A stretch of 30,763 nt of DNA from an uncultured beta proteobacterium. GTDB taxonomy: Bacteria; Pseudomonadota; Gammaproteobacteria; Burkholderiales; SG8-39. Of this stretch, positions 11,787 through 19,615 are shown in pieces. A program made the position numbers and the translations under genes. Under the pieces are notes generated by a model that made no database searches, was not told the origin of the DNA, and saw only the letters and a list, made by a program, of their open reading frames with translations. The DNA is taken from contig CAIPUP010000150.1 of NCBI GenBank assembly GCA_903868285.1, positions 1 through 30,763 on the forward strand, read 5' to 3'. The first letter of the stretch is position 1, and the number at the start of each line of letters is the position of its first letter.

Positions 11787-12509
11787 ATGCAACGTCCCTC
11801 CGGTCGTAACCCCGAACAACTGCGCGAAGTGCGCATACAGCGTCACTTCACTCGGCATGCCGAAGGCTCGGTGCTGGTTTGCTTTGGCGACACCCAGGTG
11901 ATTTGCACTGCCAGCGTGGAAGAAAAGGTGCCGGGCTTCTTGCGCGCCCGGGGACAGGGATGGGTCACGGCCGAGTACGGCATGTTGCCGCGTGCCACGC
12001 ATACCCGTAGCGATCGCGAGGCGGCGCGTGGCAAGCAAAGTGGTCGCACCCAGGAAATCCAGCGTCTGATCGGACGCTCGCTGCGCGCAGTGTGCGATTT
12101 GCAGGCGCTGGGTGCACGCACCATCACCATTGATTGCGATGTGATTCAGGCCGATGGCGGCACGCGCACGGCTGCCATCACGGGCAGCTATGTGGCCTTG
12201 CATGACGCGCTGCGCGGCTTGCAAACACGCGGCTTGTTGTCTGCGCTGCCGCTGCAAGATCATGTCGCGGCGGTATCGGTGGGCATCTTCGAGGGCGTGC
12301 CGGTGCTCGATCTGGACTACCCCGAGGACTCCGGTTGCGACACCGACATGAATGTGGTGATGACCGGCAATGGCGGATTGGTGGAAGTGCAGGGCACGGC
12401 CGAAGGCGTGCCGTTCAGCCGTGCGCAAATGGACCAGCTGATGGATCTGGCCAGTGCCGGCATCAGGCAACTGGTGGCGCGACAGAAGGCCGCGCTGGAA
12501 TCAGCGTGA
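11787..12509 (+). CDS. rph: Ribonuclease PH
   Basis: A 240-residue phosphate-dependent 3' exoribonuclease that trims the 3' ends of tRNA precursors. Length and motifs are standard: RPSGRNPEQLREVRI, TASVEEKVPGFLR, GWVTAEYGMLPRATHTR, QEIQRLIGRSLRAV and IDCDVIQADGGTRTAAITG, and near the C-terminus DLDYPEDSGCDTDMNVVMTG. The ATG has an AAAGG element upstream. It is followed by rdgB with a 4-bp overlap and starts a plus-strand run divergent from yicC. Confidence 0.97.
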   Translation: MQRPSGRNPEQLREVRIQRHFTRHAEGSVLVCFGDTQVICTASVEEKVPGFLRARGQGWVTAEYGMLPRATHTRSDREAARGKQSGRTQEIQRLIGRSLRAVCDLQALGARTITIDCDVIQADGGTRTAAITGSYVALHDALRGLQTRGLLSALPLQDHVAAVSVGIFEGVPVLDLDYPEDSGCDTDMNVVMTGNGGLVEVQGTAEGVPFSRAQMDQLMDLASAGIRQLVARQKAALESA

Positions 12510-13201
12510 ACCAAGCGTCGTTGTTTCCCAAGCTGGTGCTGGCCTCGTCCAACCCCGGCAAGTTGCGCGAGTTTGGACAGATGCTGGCGCCGCTGGGCAT
12601 TGATGTGCTGGCGCAATCGGCACTGGGCATCAGCGATGCCGACGAGCCTTATCCCAGTTTCGTCGAGAACGCGCTGGCCAAGGCGCGTCATGCCAGTCGT
12701 TGTGCCGGACTGCCGGCCATGGCCGACGATTCTGGCATCTGCCTGCCGGCGCTGGACGGTGCGCCCGGGGTGCATTCGGCACGCTTTGCCGCGATGGCCG
12801 TGGCCGAGCATGGCCAGGCGGCAAGTGTTGTGCTGGACGCTGCGACTGGCCAGGATGTTGGCAGTCGTGCCTCGGCCGATGCGCGCAACAACGCCTGGCT
12901 ATTGCACCGCTTGCAGGGTCAGGGTCGGGAGCAGGGCCCAAGTCGGCGTCAGGCGCATTACGCCTGCGTCATCGTGCTGGTGCGCCATGCCGAGGACCCC
13001 GAGCCGCTGATCGCGCAGGGCCGCTGGCAGGGCGAGGTGATTGACACCCCGCGCGGACAGAACGGCTTTGGCTATGACCCGTACTTTCTGCTGCCAACGC
13101 TCGGGCTGACTGCCGCCGAGCTCAGCGCCGAGGAAAAAAACCAGCGCAGTCATCGCGGACAGGCACTGCGCAGCCTGTTGGCGCAATTGCAGCAGGCTTA
13201 A
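12506..13201 (+). CDS. rdgB: XTP/dITP pyrophosphatase
   Basis: A 231-residue house-cleaning enzyme that hydrolyses non-canonical purine nucleoside triphosphates to monophosphates. Seen: LVLASSNPGKLREF near the N-terminus, FVENALAKARHAS, the catalytic ADDSGI at about 73-78, GFGYDPYF, and near the end SAEEKNQRSHRGQAL. A GTG start is chosen because it overlaps the rph stop as GTGA and places the conserved strand about 10 residues in. The central region (about 115-140) is somewhat longer than usual, with a Gln/Gly/Arg-rich loop. Confidence 0.95.
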   Translation: MNQASLFPKLVLASSNPGKLREFGQMLAPLGIDVLAQSALGISDADEPYPSFVENALAKARHASRCAGLPAMADDSGICLPALDGAPGVHSARFAAMAVAEHGQAASVVLDAATGQDVGSRASADARNNAWLLHRLQGQGREQGPSRRQAHYACVIVLVRHAEDPEPLIAQGRWQGEVIDTPRGQNGFGYDPYFLLPTLGLTAAELSAEEKNQRSHRGQALRSLLAQLQQA

Positions 13202-13208
13202 CCGGAGC

Positions 13209-14486
13209 ATGAGCAAGCCGCAGCCGGAGTCGCGCAGTGTTGCTGGCATAGCAGCGCCGGACGCGTTGCCGTCGCTGCTACTGCCTTCGCTGACCGAATT
13301 GCCACCACTGGCGCTGTATGTGCATATCCCCTGGTGCCTGCGTAAATGCCCCTATTGCGATTTCAATTCGCATGCGGTGCCCGAAGGCTATGCACCGCCG
13401 GCGGGGCGTGTTGTGCCCATCGCCGAGGCCGCACCGCAAGATCCGGCCTTGCCCGAGGCGCGCTATGCCGAAGCTTTGCTGCGCGATCTGGAGTGGGCCT
13501 TGCCGCAGGTGTGGGGGCGGCGGGTGCAGAGCGTGTTCTTTGGCGGGGGTACGCCCAGCCTGTTTTCTGCCCAGACCATTGCCGATTTGATCGCCGGCTT
13601 TCGCGCCCGCCTCAATCTGATGCCTGATTGCGAGATCACGCTCGAGGCCAACCCCGGCAGCTTCGAGCTGGGCAAGTTCCGTGATTTCGAGAGCGCCGGC
13701 GTCAACCGCTTGTCCTTGGGTATCCAGAGCTTTGACAGCACCATGTTGCGTGCGCTGGGCCGGGTGCATGACGGTGATGAGGCCTTGCGAGCGGCGGCAG
13801 CGGCGGTGCAGATTTTCCCCAGGGTCAATCTGGACCTGATGCTGGCGCTGCCGCAGCAGACGCTGGATCAGGCGCTGGCCGATGCGCGTCAGGCCTTGCA
13901 GACCGGCGCCTCGCATCTGTCCTTCTATCACCTCACCCTCGAACCGAATACCGAGTTCCATCGCAGGCCGCCGCCACTGCCGGATGAGGACAGTGCCGCG
14001 ACGATGCAGGATGCGGTAGCGCTGCTGTTGCAGCAGGCGGGCTTTGCGCACTATGAAACGTCGGCCTGGGCGCAGCCCGGTCAGCAGTGCCGCCACAACC
14101 TCAACTACTGGCGCTTTGGCGACTATCTGGGCATCGGTGCCGGGGCGCATGCCAAGATCAGTCTGCCCGATCGCATCCTGCGCCAGACCCGTCCGCGCTT
14201 GCCGCGTGACTACATGCAGCAGGCGCTGGCCGGTACACCATTGCAGGAGCAGCGCGAGCTCGGACGCGATGAGCGGGTGTTCGAATTCATGATGAATGCG
14301 CTGCGCCTGCATGAGGGTTTTGCCGTGAATGAGTTCGTGGCGCGCACCGGCTTGCAGATCAGCGCAGCCCAGCCGGCGCTGGAGAAGGCCGAGGCGCGCG
14401 GCTTGATCGAGCGCGACCATGTGCGTGTCAAACCAACACCGCTGGGTCGTCGCTTTCTCAATGATCTGCTGGAAATTTTTCTATAA
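13209..14486 (+). CDS. hemW: Heme chaperone HemW (radical SAM)
   Basis: A 425-residue radical-SAM protein of the HemN/HemW family. The cluster motif CLRKCPYC gives C43, C47 and C50, with FFGGGTPSLF, EANPGSFE, RLSLGIQSF and HNLNYW after it. HemW proteins bind heme and are thought to deliver it to acceptors, not to oxidise coproporphyrinogen. The gene's place after rdgB is the usual betaproteobacterial order and supports HemW over HemN. Two segments are longer than normal: the first 30 residues and a Pro/Ala-rich insertion after the cysteine motif (about 57-80). GGAG lies very close to the ATG. Confidence 0.93.
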   Translation: MSKPQPESRSVAGIAAPDALPSLLLPSLTELPPLALYVHIPWCLRKCPYCDFNSHAVPEGYAPPAGRVVPIAEAAPQDPALPEARYAEALLRDLEWALPQVWGRRVQSVFFGGGTPSLFSAQTIADLIAGFRARLNLMPDCEITLEANPGSFELGKFRDFESAGVNRLSLGIQSFDSTMLRALGRVHDGDEALRAAAAAVQIFPRVNLDLMLALPQQTLDQALADARQALQTGASHLSFYHLTLEPNTEFHRRPPPLPDEDSAATMQDAVALLLQQAGFAHYETSAWAQPGQQCRHNLNYWRFGDYLGIGAGAHAKISLPDRILRQTRPRLPRDYMQQALAGTPLQEQRELGRDERVFEFMMNALRLHEGFAVNEFVARTGLQISAAQPALEKAEARGLIERDHVRVKPTPLGRRFLNDLLEIFL

Positions 14487-14521
14487 GTTATTGTTTTTAT
14501 TGACTTTTTGGAGCTATCTCT

Positions 14522-15154
14522 ATGAGCGTTGCTGACAGCGGTTTTACCTCGGTGCGATCGGCCGACCTCAGCCCGGACGACACCTACAAGCTGCTCATCG
14601 GTTGCGTGCAGCCGCGTCCGGTGGCCTGGATTACCACTGTCGGTCGCACCGGTGTGGTCAATGCTGCGCCCTTCAGTTCTTACAACTACATTGGCAGCCA
14701 GCCGCCGACCCTGGCCATCAACATCGTGCAGCGTGGTGATGGCGGACTGAAGGACACTGCCCGCAATATCCTCGATACGCGTGAGTTCACGGTCAATGTC
14801 GTGAACGAAGCGCAGCTGGAAGTGATGCACAAGACCGGCGAGGATTTCCCGCCTGAAATGAGCGAGCCGGAGACCTTCGGCATCGCCTTGCTGCCCGGGG
14901 TTGCGGTGGCGGTGCCGCGCATCGCCGAGTCACCGGTACAGATGGAGTGTCACCTGACGCATATGCTGACCATTGGCAATGGCCACAACGTGCTCTACCT
15001 GGGCGAGGTGGTGGCGTTTCACCTGTCCAACGCGGTCTATGCCAACGGCAAGATCGACAGCGAACGGCTGCGGCCGGTGGCGCGCCTGGGCGGGCCGTTC
15101 TATACCGGTCTGGGCAAGATCTGGCACTTTCCACCCTCGGCCAAGGGCCGCTAG
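14522..15154 (+). CDS. Flavin reductase-like FMN-binding split-barrel protein
   Basis: A 210-residue protein of the flavin reductase/FMN-binding split-barrel family. The typical stretch CVQPRPVAWITTVGRTGVVN continues as AAPFSSYNYIGSQPPTLAI, with the later EFTVNVVNEAQ and LGEVVAFHL strands of the barrel. These proteins bind FMN and may reduce flavins or form part of an oxygenase system. No oxygenase lies nearby, so the physiological role is open. GGAG is 8 bases before the ATG. The 35-bp gap after hemW is unusually T-rich and contains the motif TAAGTTATTG. Confidence 0.85.
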   Translation: MSVADSGFTSVRSADLSPDDTYKLLIGCVQPRPVAWITTVGRTGVVNAAPFSSYNYIGSQPPTLAINIVQRGDGGLKDTARNILDTREFTVNVVNEAQLEVMHKTGEDFPPEMSEPETFGIALLPGVAVAVPRIAESPVQMECHLTHMLTIGNGHNVLYLGEVVAFHLSNAVYANGKIDSERLRPVARLGGPFYTGLGKIWHFPPSAKGR

Positions 15155-15185
15155 GCCCGTCCTCGACCAGGCGCCGCTAGGCCCG
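15147..15185. repeat. 13-bp direct repeat at the flavin reductase 3' end
   Basis: GCCGCTAGGCCCG occurs at 15147-15159 and again at 15173-15185, a 26-bp period. The first copy contains the TAG stop of the flavin reductase gene. Confidence 0.85.
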
Positions 15186-15197
15186 CTAGTAAGACTC

Positions 15198-15216
15198 AGC
15201 GCTCAACCGGAGCGCT
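15198..15216. terminator. Stem-loop between convergent genes, possible terminator
   Basis: A perfect 7-bp stem AGCGCTC/GAGCGCT with a 5-nt loop overlaps the stop codon of trmB and faces the flavin reductase gene. No T-run follows on either strand, so it is only a candidate bidirectional terminator. Confidence 0.35.
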
Positions 15217-15979
15217 TGCGAAACAGCAGGTCGCGCACGCCGTGCCCCAGGCGCAGACCCCGGCTCTCGAACTTGGTCTGCGGCCGTGCCTCCGGGCGTG
15301 GTGCGTAGTCGGTCACGGTGTTCTCCAGTGTGGGCTCGGCGCGCAGCACTGCCAGCATCTGCTCGGCATATTCCAGCCAGTCGGTGGCGCAATGCAGGAT
15401 GGCGCCTGGCGCCATGCGCGAGGCTAGCAGTGCCACCAGCGGCGGCTGTATCAATCGACGCTTGTGGTGCCGGGTCTTGGGCCAGGGATCGGGGAAAAAC
15501 ACATTCACGCCATCGAGTGCCTCGGGGGCGATCATTTTTTCCAGGATCTCGATGGCGTCGTGCTGAATGATGCGGATGTTCTGCAGCTGCAGCTCACCGA
15601 TGCGCGCCAGCAGGCTGCCCACGCCCGGCGTATGCACTTCCACTGCCAGGTAATCGATATGCGGATGCGCGGCGGCGATCTCGGCTGTGCTCTCGCCCAT
15701 GCCAAAGCCGATTTCCAGAACTCGTGCGGCCTTGCGTCCGAAGGTAGTGTCCAGGTCGAGCAGGCCGGGGGCATAGGGCAGACGCCATTGCGAGGCCAGC
15801 TGATCGAGCGCGCGCTGCTGCGCTTGCGTCACCCGGCCCTGACGCAGCACGAAGCTGCGCACACTGCGTCGCTGGGGAAACGGTAGTTCGGCCGCTGGCG
15901 TTGGTGACGGTTTGGCGTTGGCGGGTTCGTCCGCTGCTTTGGTTTCTACTGTTTCGGGGGGCAATGGCGTGGCGCTCAC
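15203..15979 (-). CDS. trmB: tRNA (guanine-N7-)-methyltransferase
   Basis: A 258-residue SAM-dependent enzyme that methylates G46 in tRNA variable loops. SAM-binding motif VLEIGFGMGES is followed by IDYLAVEVHTPGV, then the family hallmark FFPDPWPKTRHHKRRL and a C-terminal RPQTKFESRG. The first 35 residues are an Ala/Pro/Thr-rich extension ahead of RSFVLRQGR. The start codon is GTG and overlaps the thiG stop as GTGA. No ATG exists before the SAM motif. It is cotranscribed with thiS and thiG, a thiS-thiG-trmB order common in proteobacteria. Confidence 0.96.
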   Translation of the reverse strand: MSATPLPPETVETKAADEPANAKPSPTPAAELPFPQRRSVRSFVLRQGRVTQAQQRALDQLASQWRLPYAPGLLDLDTTFGRKAARVLEIGFGMGESTAEIAAAHPHIDYLAVEVHTPGVGSLLARIGELQLQNIRIIQHDAIEILEKMIAPEALDGVNVFFPDPWPKTRHHKRRLIQPPLVALLASRMAPGAILHCATDWLEYAEQMLAVLRAEPTLENTVTDYAPRPEARPQTKFESRGLRLGHGVRDLLFRKRSG

Positions 15980-16842
15980 TGGCTGTTTGCCGCGCCGCTG
16001 ATCAGACCGGTGGTGGGCGAGCTGGGCGAGGCCGAATAGAGCTTCTTGGGCATGCGTCCGGCGAGGAAGGCGTCGCGACCGGCATCGACCGCCTTGCGCA
16101 TAGCGCTGGCCATGCGGATCGGATCGCGTGCCAGTGCGACCGCGGTGTTCATCAGTACCGCATCACAGCCCAGCTCCATGGCGATGGCGGCATCCGAGGC
16201 AGTGCCAACGCCGGCATCGACCACCACCGGCACCTTGGCTTTTTCGATGATCAGCTGCAGGTTCCAGGGGTTCAGGATGCCCATGCCCGAGCCGATGAGC
16301 GAGGCCAGCGGCATCACCGCCACACAACCGATCTCCTCCAGTTGCTTGGCAATGATCGGATCGTCCGAGGTGTAAACCATGACCCGAAAGCCATCTTTCA
16401 CCAGCGTCTTGGCAGCGGCGATGGTTTCCAGCACGTTCGGAAACAAGGTGTGGCTGTCGCCCAGCACCTCGAGCTTGACCAGATCGTGGCCGTCGAGTAG
16501 TTCGCGCGCCAAGCGCAGGGTACGCACCGCGTCCTCGGCGCTGTAGCAGCCGGCGGTGTTGGGCAGGTAGGTGAACGCCGAGGGCGGCAGCGCATCCAGC
16601 AGTGAAGGCTCGTTGGCGTTCTGGCCGATATTGGTGCGGCGGATGGCGACCGTGACGATCTGCGCGCCGCTGGCCTGCACCGCTTCCCGAGTTTCTGTGA
16701 AGTCGCGATATTTGCCAGTGCCGATGAGCAGCCGTGAATGAAATTCCTGACCGCCAATGATGAGCGGATCGGCGTTGCCGCCGGCCATCGCCGATGAGGC
16801 CGGCACTGCGTTGGAAGATGGGGATTGAGACATGGAGGGCAT
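15976..16842 (-). CDS. thiG: Thiazole synthase
   Basis: A 288-residue TIM-barrel enzyme that builds the thiazole phosphate of thiamine from deoxyxylulose 5-phosphate, dehydroglycine and ThiS-thiocarboxylate. The Schiff-base lysine is K123 in LVKLEVLGD. Also seen are HSRLLIGTGKY, YLPNTAGCYSAEDAVR, DDPIIAKQLEEIGC and VVDAGVGTASDAA. The N-terminal 24 residues are Ser/Ala-rich and outside the conserved barrel. Met4 is an equally possible start, and neither has a clear ribosome site. It lies 99 bp after its sulfur-carrier partner thiS. Confidence 0.96.
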   Translation of the reverse strand: MPSMSQSPSSNAVPASSAMAGGNADPLIIGGQEFHSRLLIGTGKYRDFTETREAVQASGAQIVTVAIRRTNIGQNANEPSLLDALPPSAFTYLPNTAGCYSAEDAVRTLRLARELLDGHDLVKLEVLGDSHTLFPNVLETIAAAKTLVKDGFRVMVYTSDDPIIAKQLEEIGCVAVMPLASLIGSGMGILNPWNLQLIIEKAKVPVVVDAGVGTASDAAIAMELGCDAVLMNTAVALARDPIRMASAMRKAVDAGRDAFLAGRMPKKLYSASPSSPTTGLISGAANSQ

Positions 16843-16908
16843 TGTCGATTAGGGGTACGTTGGGCAGAAAATTTTTTGATGCGTCAAGACCGCTTCATGA
16901 CGCTCTTG

Positions 16909-16953
16909 GATTCAACCGTCACAGCTTCAATCGTTACAGATTCAACCACCACC
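16909..16953. repeat. 15-bp imperfect tandem repeat across the thiS stop codon
   Basis: Three 15-bp units of the form GATTCAACCGTCACA (16909-16923, 16924-16938, 16939-16953) with a few mismatches. The third contains the TGA stop and the three terminal Gly codons of thiS, so the repeat seems to have grown out of the end of that gene. Confidence 0.8.
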
Positions 16954-17145
16954 GACCGCCACCACGATCTCCAGCCGGTCGCCATCTTGCAGGTTGGTCT
17001 CGGGATGTCGGCTGCGGGGCACGATTTCGCCATTGCATTCCACGGCTACGCGTTTACCGGTGAGGGCCAGTGCCTCGATCAGGCCGCTGACGCTGATGCC
17101 GGGCGGAACTTGCTGCGATTGGCCGTTGACGCTGATTTGGATCAT
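16942..17145 (-). CDS. thiS: Sulfur carrier protein ThiS
   Basis: A 67-residue ubiquitin-fold protein. It starts MIQISVNGQ and ends in VAVGGG, giving the terminal Gly-Gly that is adenylated and thiocarboxylated to carry sulfur to ThiG. I chose the ATG at 17145 because it gives the family's usual length. The frame stays open to an ATG at 17214 that would add 23 unconserved residues. There is no good Shine-Dalgarno at either. It heads thiS-thiG-trmB and is divergent from the tRNA gene. Confidence 0.93.
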   Translation of the reverse strand: MIQISVNGQSQQVPPGISVSGLIEALALTGKRVAVECNGEIVPRSRHPETNLQDGDRLEIVVAVGGG

Positions 17146-17222
17146 GGAGGAGTCGACTGAGGTGTTGCTGCGGCGGGCACCGATACAGCTGGATAGACGT
17201 CGCGATCCTAGCATGCGCTCGA

Positions 17223-17228
17223 TATAAT
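17223..17228 (+). promoter_or_regulatory. -10 box of the tRNA-Gly gene
   Basis: A perfect TATAAT ends 21 bases before the first base of the mature tRNA, the right distance for a short 5' leader processed by RNase P. No good -35 is found at 16-18 bp. TAGACG at 17194 is too far away. Confidence 0.6.
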
Positions 17229-17249
17229 CCGATCTTTAACGGTCGCAGC

Positions 17250-17323
17250 GCGGGTGTAGTTCAATGGTAGAACGGCAGCTTCCCAAGCTGCATACGAGGG
17301 TTCGATTCCCTTCACCCGCTCCA
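17250..17323 (+). tRNA. tRNA-Gly (anticodon CCC)
   Basis: A 74-nt cloverleaf including an encoded CCA end. Acceptor stem GCGGGTG pairs with CACCCGC, the anticodon stem GCAGC/GCTGC holds loop TTCCCAA with anticodon CCC, and the T-arm is GAGGG-TTCGATT-CCCTT. T is the discriminator base. It decodes GGG, with an otherwise standard bacterial glycine tRNA structure. Confidence 0.97.
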
Positions 17324-17405
17324 GTTGTGCGCCGTTCAATCTGGCCACGCCTTCAGCCGATGCATGCGTTGCCATGCACTCGAGCATCAACAACCATGGG
17401 GTGCC

Positions 17406-18479
17406 ATGCCCAAGCTGCCAGCCGGTCGATTGATCGTTGCCATTTCCTCGCGAGCCTTGTTCGATTTCGAGGAAGAGAACCGTATTTTTGAAAAGGGTAA
17501 CGACCGCGAATACATGCAGCTGCAGTTGTCACGACTGCATGCGCCGGCGCGCCAGGGTGTGGCCTATCCGCTGGTGCGCAAGCTGTTGCAATGCAATTCC
17601 CCCCGCAACCAGCGTGTGGAGGTGGTAATACTTTCGCGCAACGATCCGGTCAGCGGTTTGCGGGTTTTCCATTCCGCGCGTGGTGCCGGGCTGAAACTCG
17701 AGCGCGGTGTGTTCACCCGTGGCCGCACGCCCTATCCGTATTTGAATGCGCTGCAGGCCAATCTGTTTCTATCGGCCAATGAAGACGATGTGCGCAGCGC
17801 CCTGCTGGCGGGCTATCCGGCCGCGACGGTGTATCCGGACAAGGGTGTGCACGACCGCCATCCGCATGAAGTACGCATTGCCTTCGATGGGGATGCGGTG
17901 CTGTTCTCGGACGAGGCCGAGCGCGTCTATCAGCGCAAGGGGCTGGATGCATTCCAGGCGCACGAAAAGCGTCATGCACATAACCCGTTGCAGCCGGGAC
18001 CGTTCAAGCCTTTTCTGGAAGCCTTGCAGCGCTTGCAATCGGCGGGTGACAGTCTGCCGGTGCGTATCCGTACCGCGCTGGTTACAGCACGCAGTGCGCC
18101 CGCGCATGAGCGGGCCATCCGCACCCTGATGCAATGGAAGATCGAAGTGGATGAGGCGATGTTCCTGGGTGGCCTGGACAAGGGTGCCTTCCTGCGCGAG
18201 TTCGAGCCCGACATCTTTTTTGATGATCAGCGCCGGCATATCGAGTCGGCCGGCCGGCATGTTGCCGCGGGGCATGTGCCCTATGGCGTATCGAACCCGG
18301 CACAACTGGTGACCGCAGTGAAGAACGTGCCGAAGAAAGCACCCAAGAAGGCGCCGAAGAAGGCGCCGAAGAAAGCCGTGAGCAAGGTCGCCAGGAAAGC
18401 AACCGGGGGCGCAAGCAACAAGGCAAGCAAGAAATTACCGCGGGCTGCAGCCAAGTCCAGCCGAAAGTCGCGCGCTTGA
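17406..18479 (+). CDS. 5'-nucleotidase with lysine-rich C-terminal tail
   Basis: A 357-residue protein of the cytosolic 5'-nucleotidase family (5_nucleotid, NT5C1-like), expected to release phosphate from nucleoside monophosphates. Recognisable blocks are VAISSRALFDFEEENRIFE, GVFTRGRTPYPYLNAL with FLSANEDDVRSAL after it, VRIAFDGDAVLFSDEAE and the C-terminal DIFFDDQRRHIESA. The last 50 residues (308-357) are a separate tail with 19 Lys/Arg and no acidic residue, starting with four KKAP-type units coded by a 12-bp repeat. Such tails resemble histone H1 and AlgP and suggest nucleic-acid or polyanion binding. The start at 17406 places the first conserved strand at residue 8. mutY follows. Confidence 0.87.
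   Translation: MPKLPAGRLIVAISSRALFDFEEENRIFEKGNDREYMQLQLSRLHAPARQGVAYPLVRKLLQCNSPRNQRVEVVILSRNDPVSGLRVFHSARGAGLKLERGVFTRGRTPYPYLNALQANLFLSANEDDVRSALLAGYPAATVYPDKGVHDRHPHEVRIAFDGDAVLFSDEAERVYQRKGLDAFQAHEKRHAHNPLQPGPFKPFLEALQRLQSAGDSLPVRIRTALVTARSAPAHERAIRTLMQWKIEVDEAMFLGGLDKGAFLREFEPDIFFDDQRRHIESAGRHVAAGHVPYGVSNPAQLVTAVKNVPKKAPKKAPKKAPKKAVSKVARKATGGASNKASKKLPRAAAKSSRKSRA
18330..18377. repeat. 12-bp tandem repeat encoding KKAP units, four copies
   Basis: Four in-frame units near CCGAAGAAGGCG (two identical, two with synonymous or near-synonymous changes) encode the proximal part of the basic tail of the 5'-nucleotidase. Confidence 0.9.
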
Positions 18480-18490
18480 GTGGTCTTCCC

Positions 18491-19615
18491 ATGAATTCCA
18501 GCTTCGCTGCGCGCATCATTCGCTGGCAGCAACAGCATGGTCGGCATGATCTGCCGTGGCAGAACACCCGCGACGCCTATCGCATCTGGTTGTCCGAGAT
18601 CATGTTGCAGCAGACCCAGGTCTCGGCTGTCATACCCTATTACCTGAAATTTCTTCAGCGTTTTCAAACGGTTATAGAGCTTTCCGCGGCGCCGGAAGAG
18701 GCTGTGATGCAGCATTGGGCCGGGCTGGGCTATTACTCACGGGCGCGCAATCTGCATCGTGCCGCGCAGCAGCTTGTGCAGCAGCATGGGGGAGAGTTTC
18801 CGCGCGATCGGGACATCTTGGCGCAGCTGCCGGGCGTGGGTCGTTCGACTGCGGCGGCGATCGCTGCGCTGGCCTTCGGCAAACGCGAGGCCATACTGGA
18901 TGGCAACGTCAAGCGCGTGCTGGCGCGGCATGCCGCCATCGAGGGCCATTACTCGCGACGCGCAGTGGAGTTGCAGCTCTGGGCGCTGGCCGAGCAGCGC
19001 CTGCCCGCCGCGGACCAGGATGGAACCTCGGGTAACACCGCGGGCAGCACCCCGGGCACCACCCCGGGCATCGAGGCCTATACCCAGGGTCTGATGGACC
19101 TGGGTTCGATGCTGTGTACCCGGGGCAAGCCGGCTTGCGCGTCCTGCCCGGTGAGCGGCGATTGCCTGGCACTGGCGCAGGGACGCCAGGGCAGCTTGCC
19201 TACGCCGCGTCCGAAAAAGTTGCTGCCGCAGCGTGAGACGGTGATGTTGCTGCTGGAACATCAGGGCGAATGGTTGCTGGAAAAGCGTCCACCGAGCGGC
19301 ATCTGGGGCGGGCTATGGTGTTTTCCCGAGTTGGCATCGGGCGACTGGGCGCATGAACCGGCCGCTGCGCCGGCTGAACGCGTGCAAGCGCATTGTCGGC
19401 AACAACTAGGCTGTGTCGCAACCGAGCTGCAGTTGCTGGAGCCACTCCAGCATGGCTTTACCCATTTTGGTTTGCGGATACATCCAGTGGTCTGTCGCAT
19501 CGCGCAGCGCACACCACAGCTGGCACAGCCAGGGCAGCTATGGCTGACCCTGCCGGATGCGCAGGGGGCTGCGATACCGGCGCCAGTGAAGAAACTGCTG
19601 CAGCGCCTGGCTTAG
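18491..19615 (+). CDS. mutY: A/G-specific adenine DNA glycosylase
   Basis: A 374-residue base-excision enzyme removing adenine opposite 8-oxoguanine. The helix-hairpin-helix LPGVGRSTAAAIA is at 113-125. Catalytic residues are E36 in LSEIMLQQTQ and D137 in ILDGNVKRVL. The 4Fe-4S ligands C209, C216, C219 and C225 have the family spacing 6-2-5, and a NUDIX-like domain follows. A Thr/Gly/Pro/Ser-rich insertion (about 174-195) from a 12-bp repeat sits just before the YTQGLMDLG helix. I prefer the ATG at 18491. A TTG at 18476 overlapping the previous stop would add five residues. It is convergent with and overlaps the next gene by 4 bp. Confidence 0.96.
   Translation: MNSSFAARIIRWQQQHGRHDLPWQNTRDAYRIWLSEIMLQQTQVSAVIPYYLKFLQRFQTVIELSAAPEEAVMQHWAGLGYYSRARNLHRAAQQLVQQHGGEFPRDRDILAQLPGVGRSTAAAIAALAFGKREAILDGNVKRVLARHAAIEGHYSRRAVELQLWALAEQRLPAADQDGTSGNTAGSTPGTTPGIEAYTQGLMDLGSMLCTRGKPACASCPVSGDCLALAQGRQGSLPTPRPKKLLPQRETVMLLLEHQGEWLLEKRPPSGIWGGLWCFPELASGDWAHEPAAAPAERVQAHCRQQLGCVATELQLLEPLQHGFTHFGLRIHPVVCRIAQRTPQLAQPGQLWLTLPDAQGAAIPAPVKKLLQRLA
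19025..19072. repeat. 12-bp tandem repeat inside mutY, four copies
   Basis: Four 12-bp units from ACCTCGGGTAAC through ACCGCGGGCAGC to ACCCCGGGCACC and ACCCCGGGCATC. They encode a Thr-x-Gly-x pattern within MutY and keep the reading frame. Confidence 0.85.

Noticed and set aside
13278..14420. 380-codon open frame on the minus strand
   Set aside because: Fully antisense to hemW, whose motifs are complete. The reverse frame has no domain pattern.
17325..17405. Upstream extension of the 5'-nucleotidase to 17325
   Set aside because: It would start two bases after the tRNA end and adds 27 residues with no family similarity. The conserved N-terminal strand follows the ATG at 17406.
18330..18377. 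CRISPR-like or regulatory repeat array
   Set aside because: The units are contiguous with no spacers and stay in frame as KKAP codons, so this is a coding tandem repeat.
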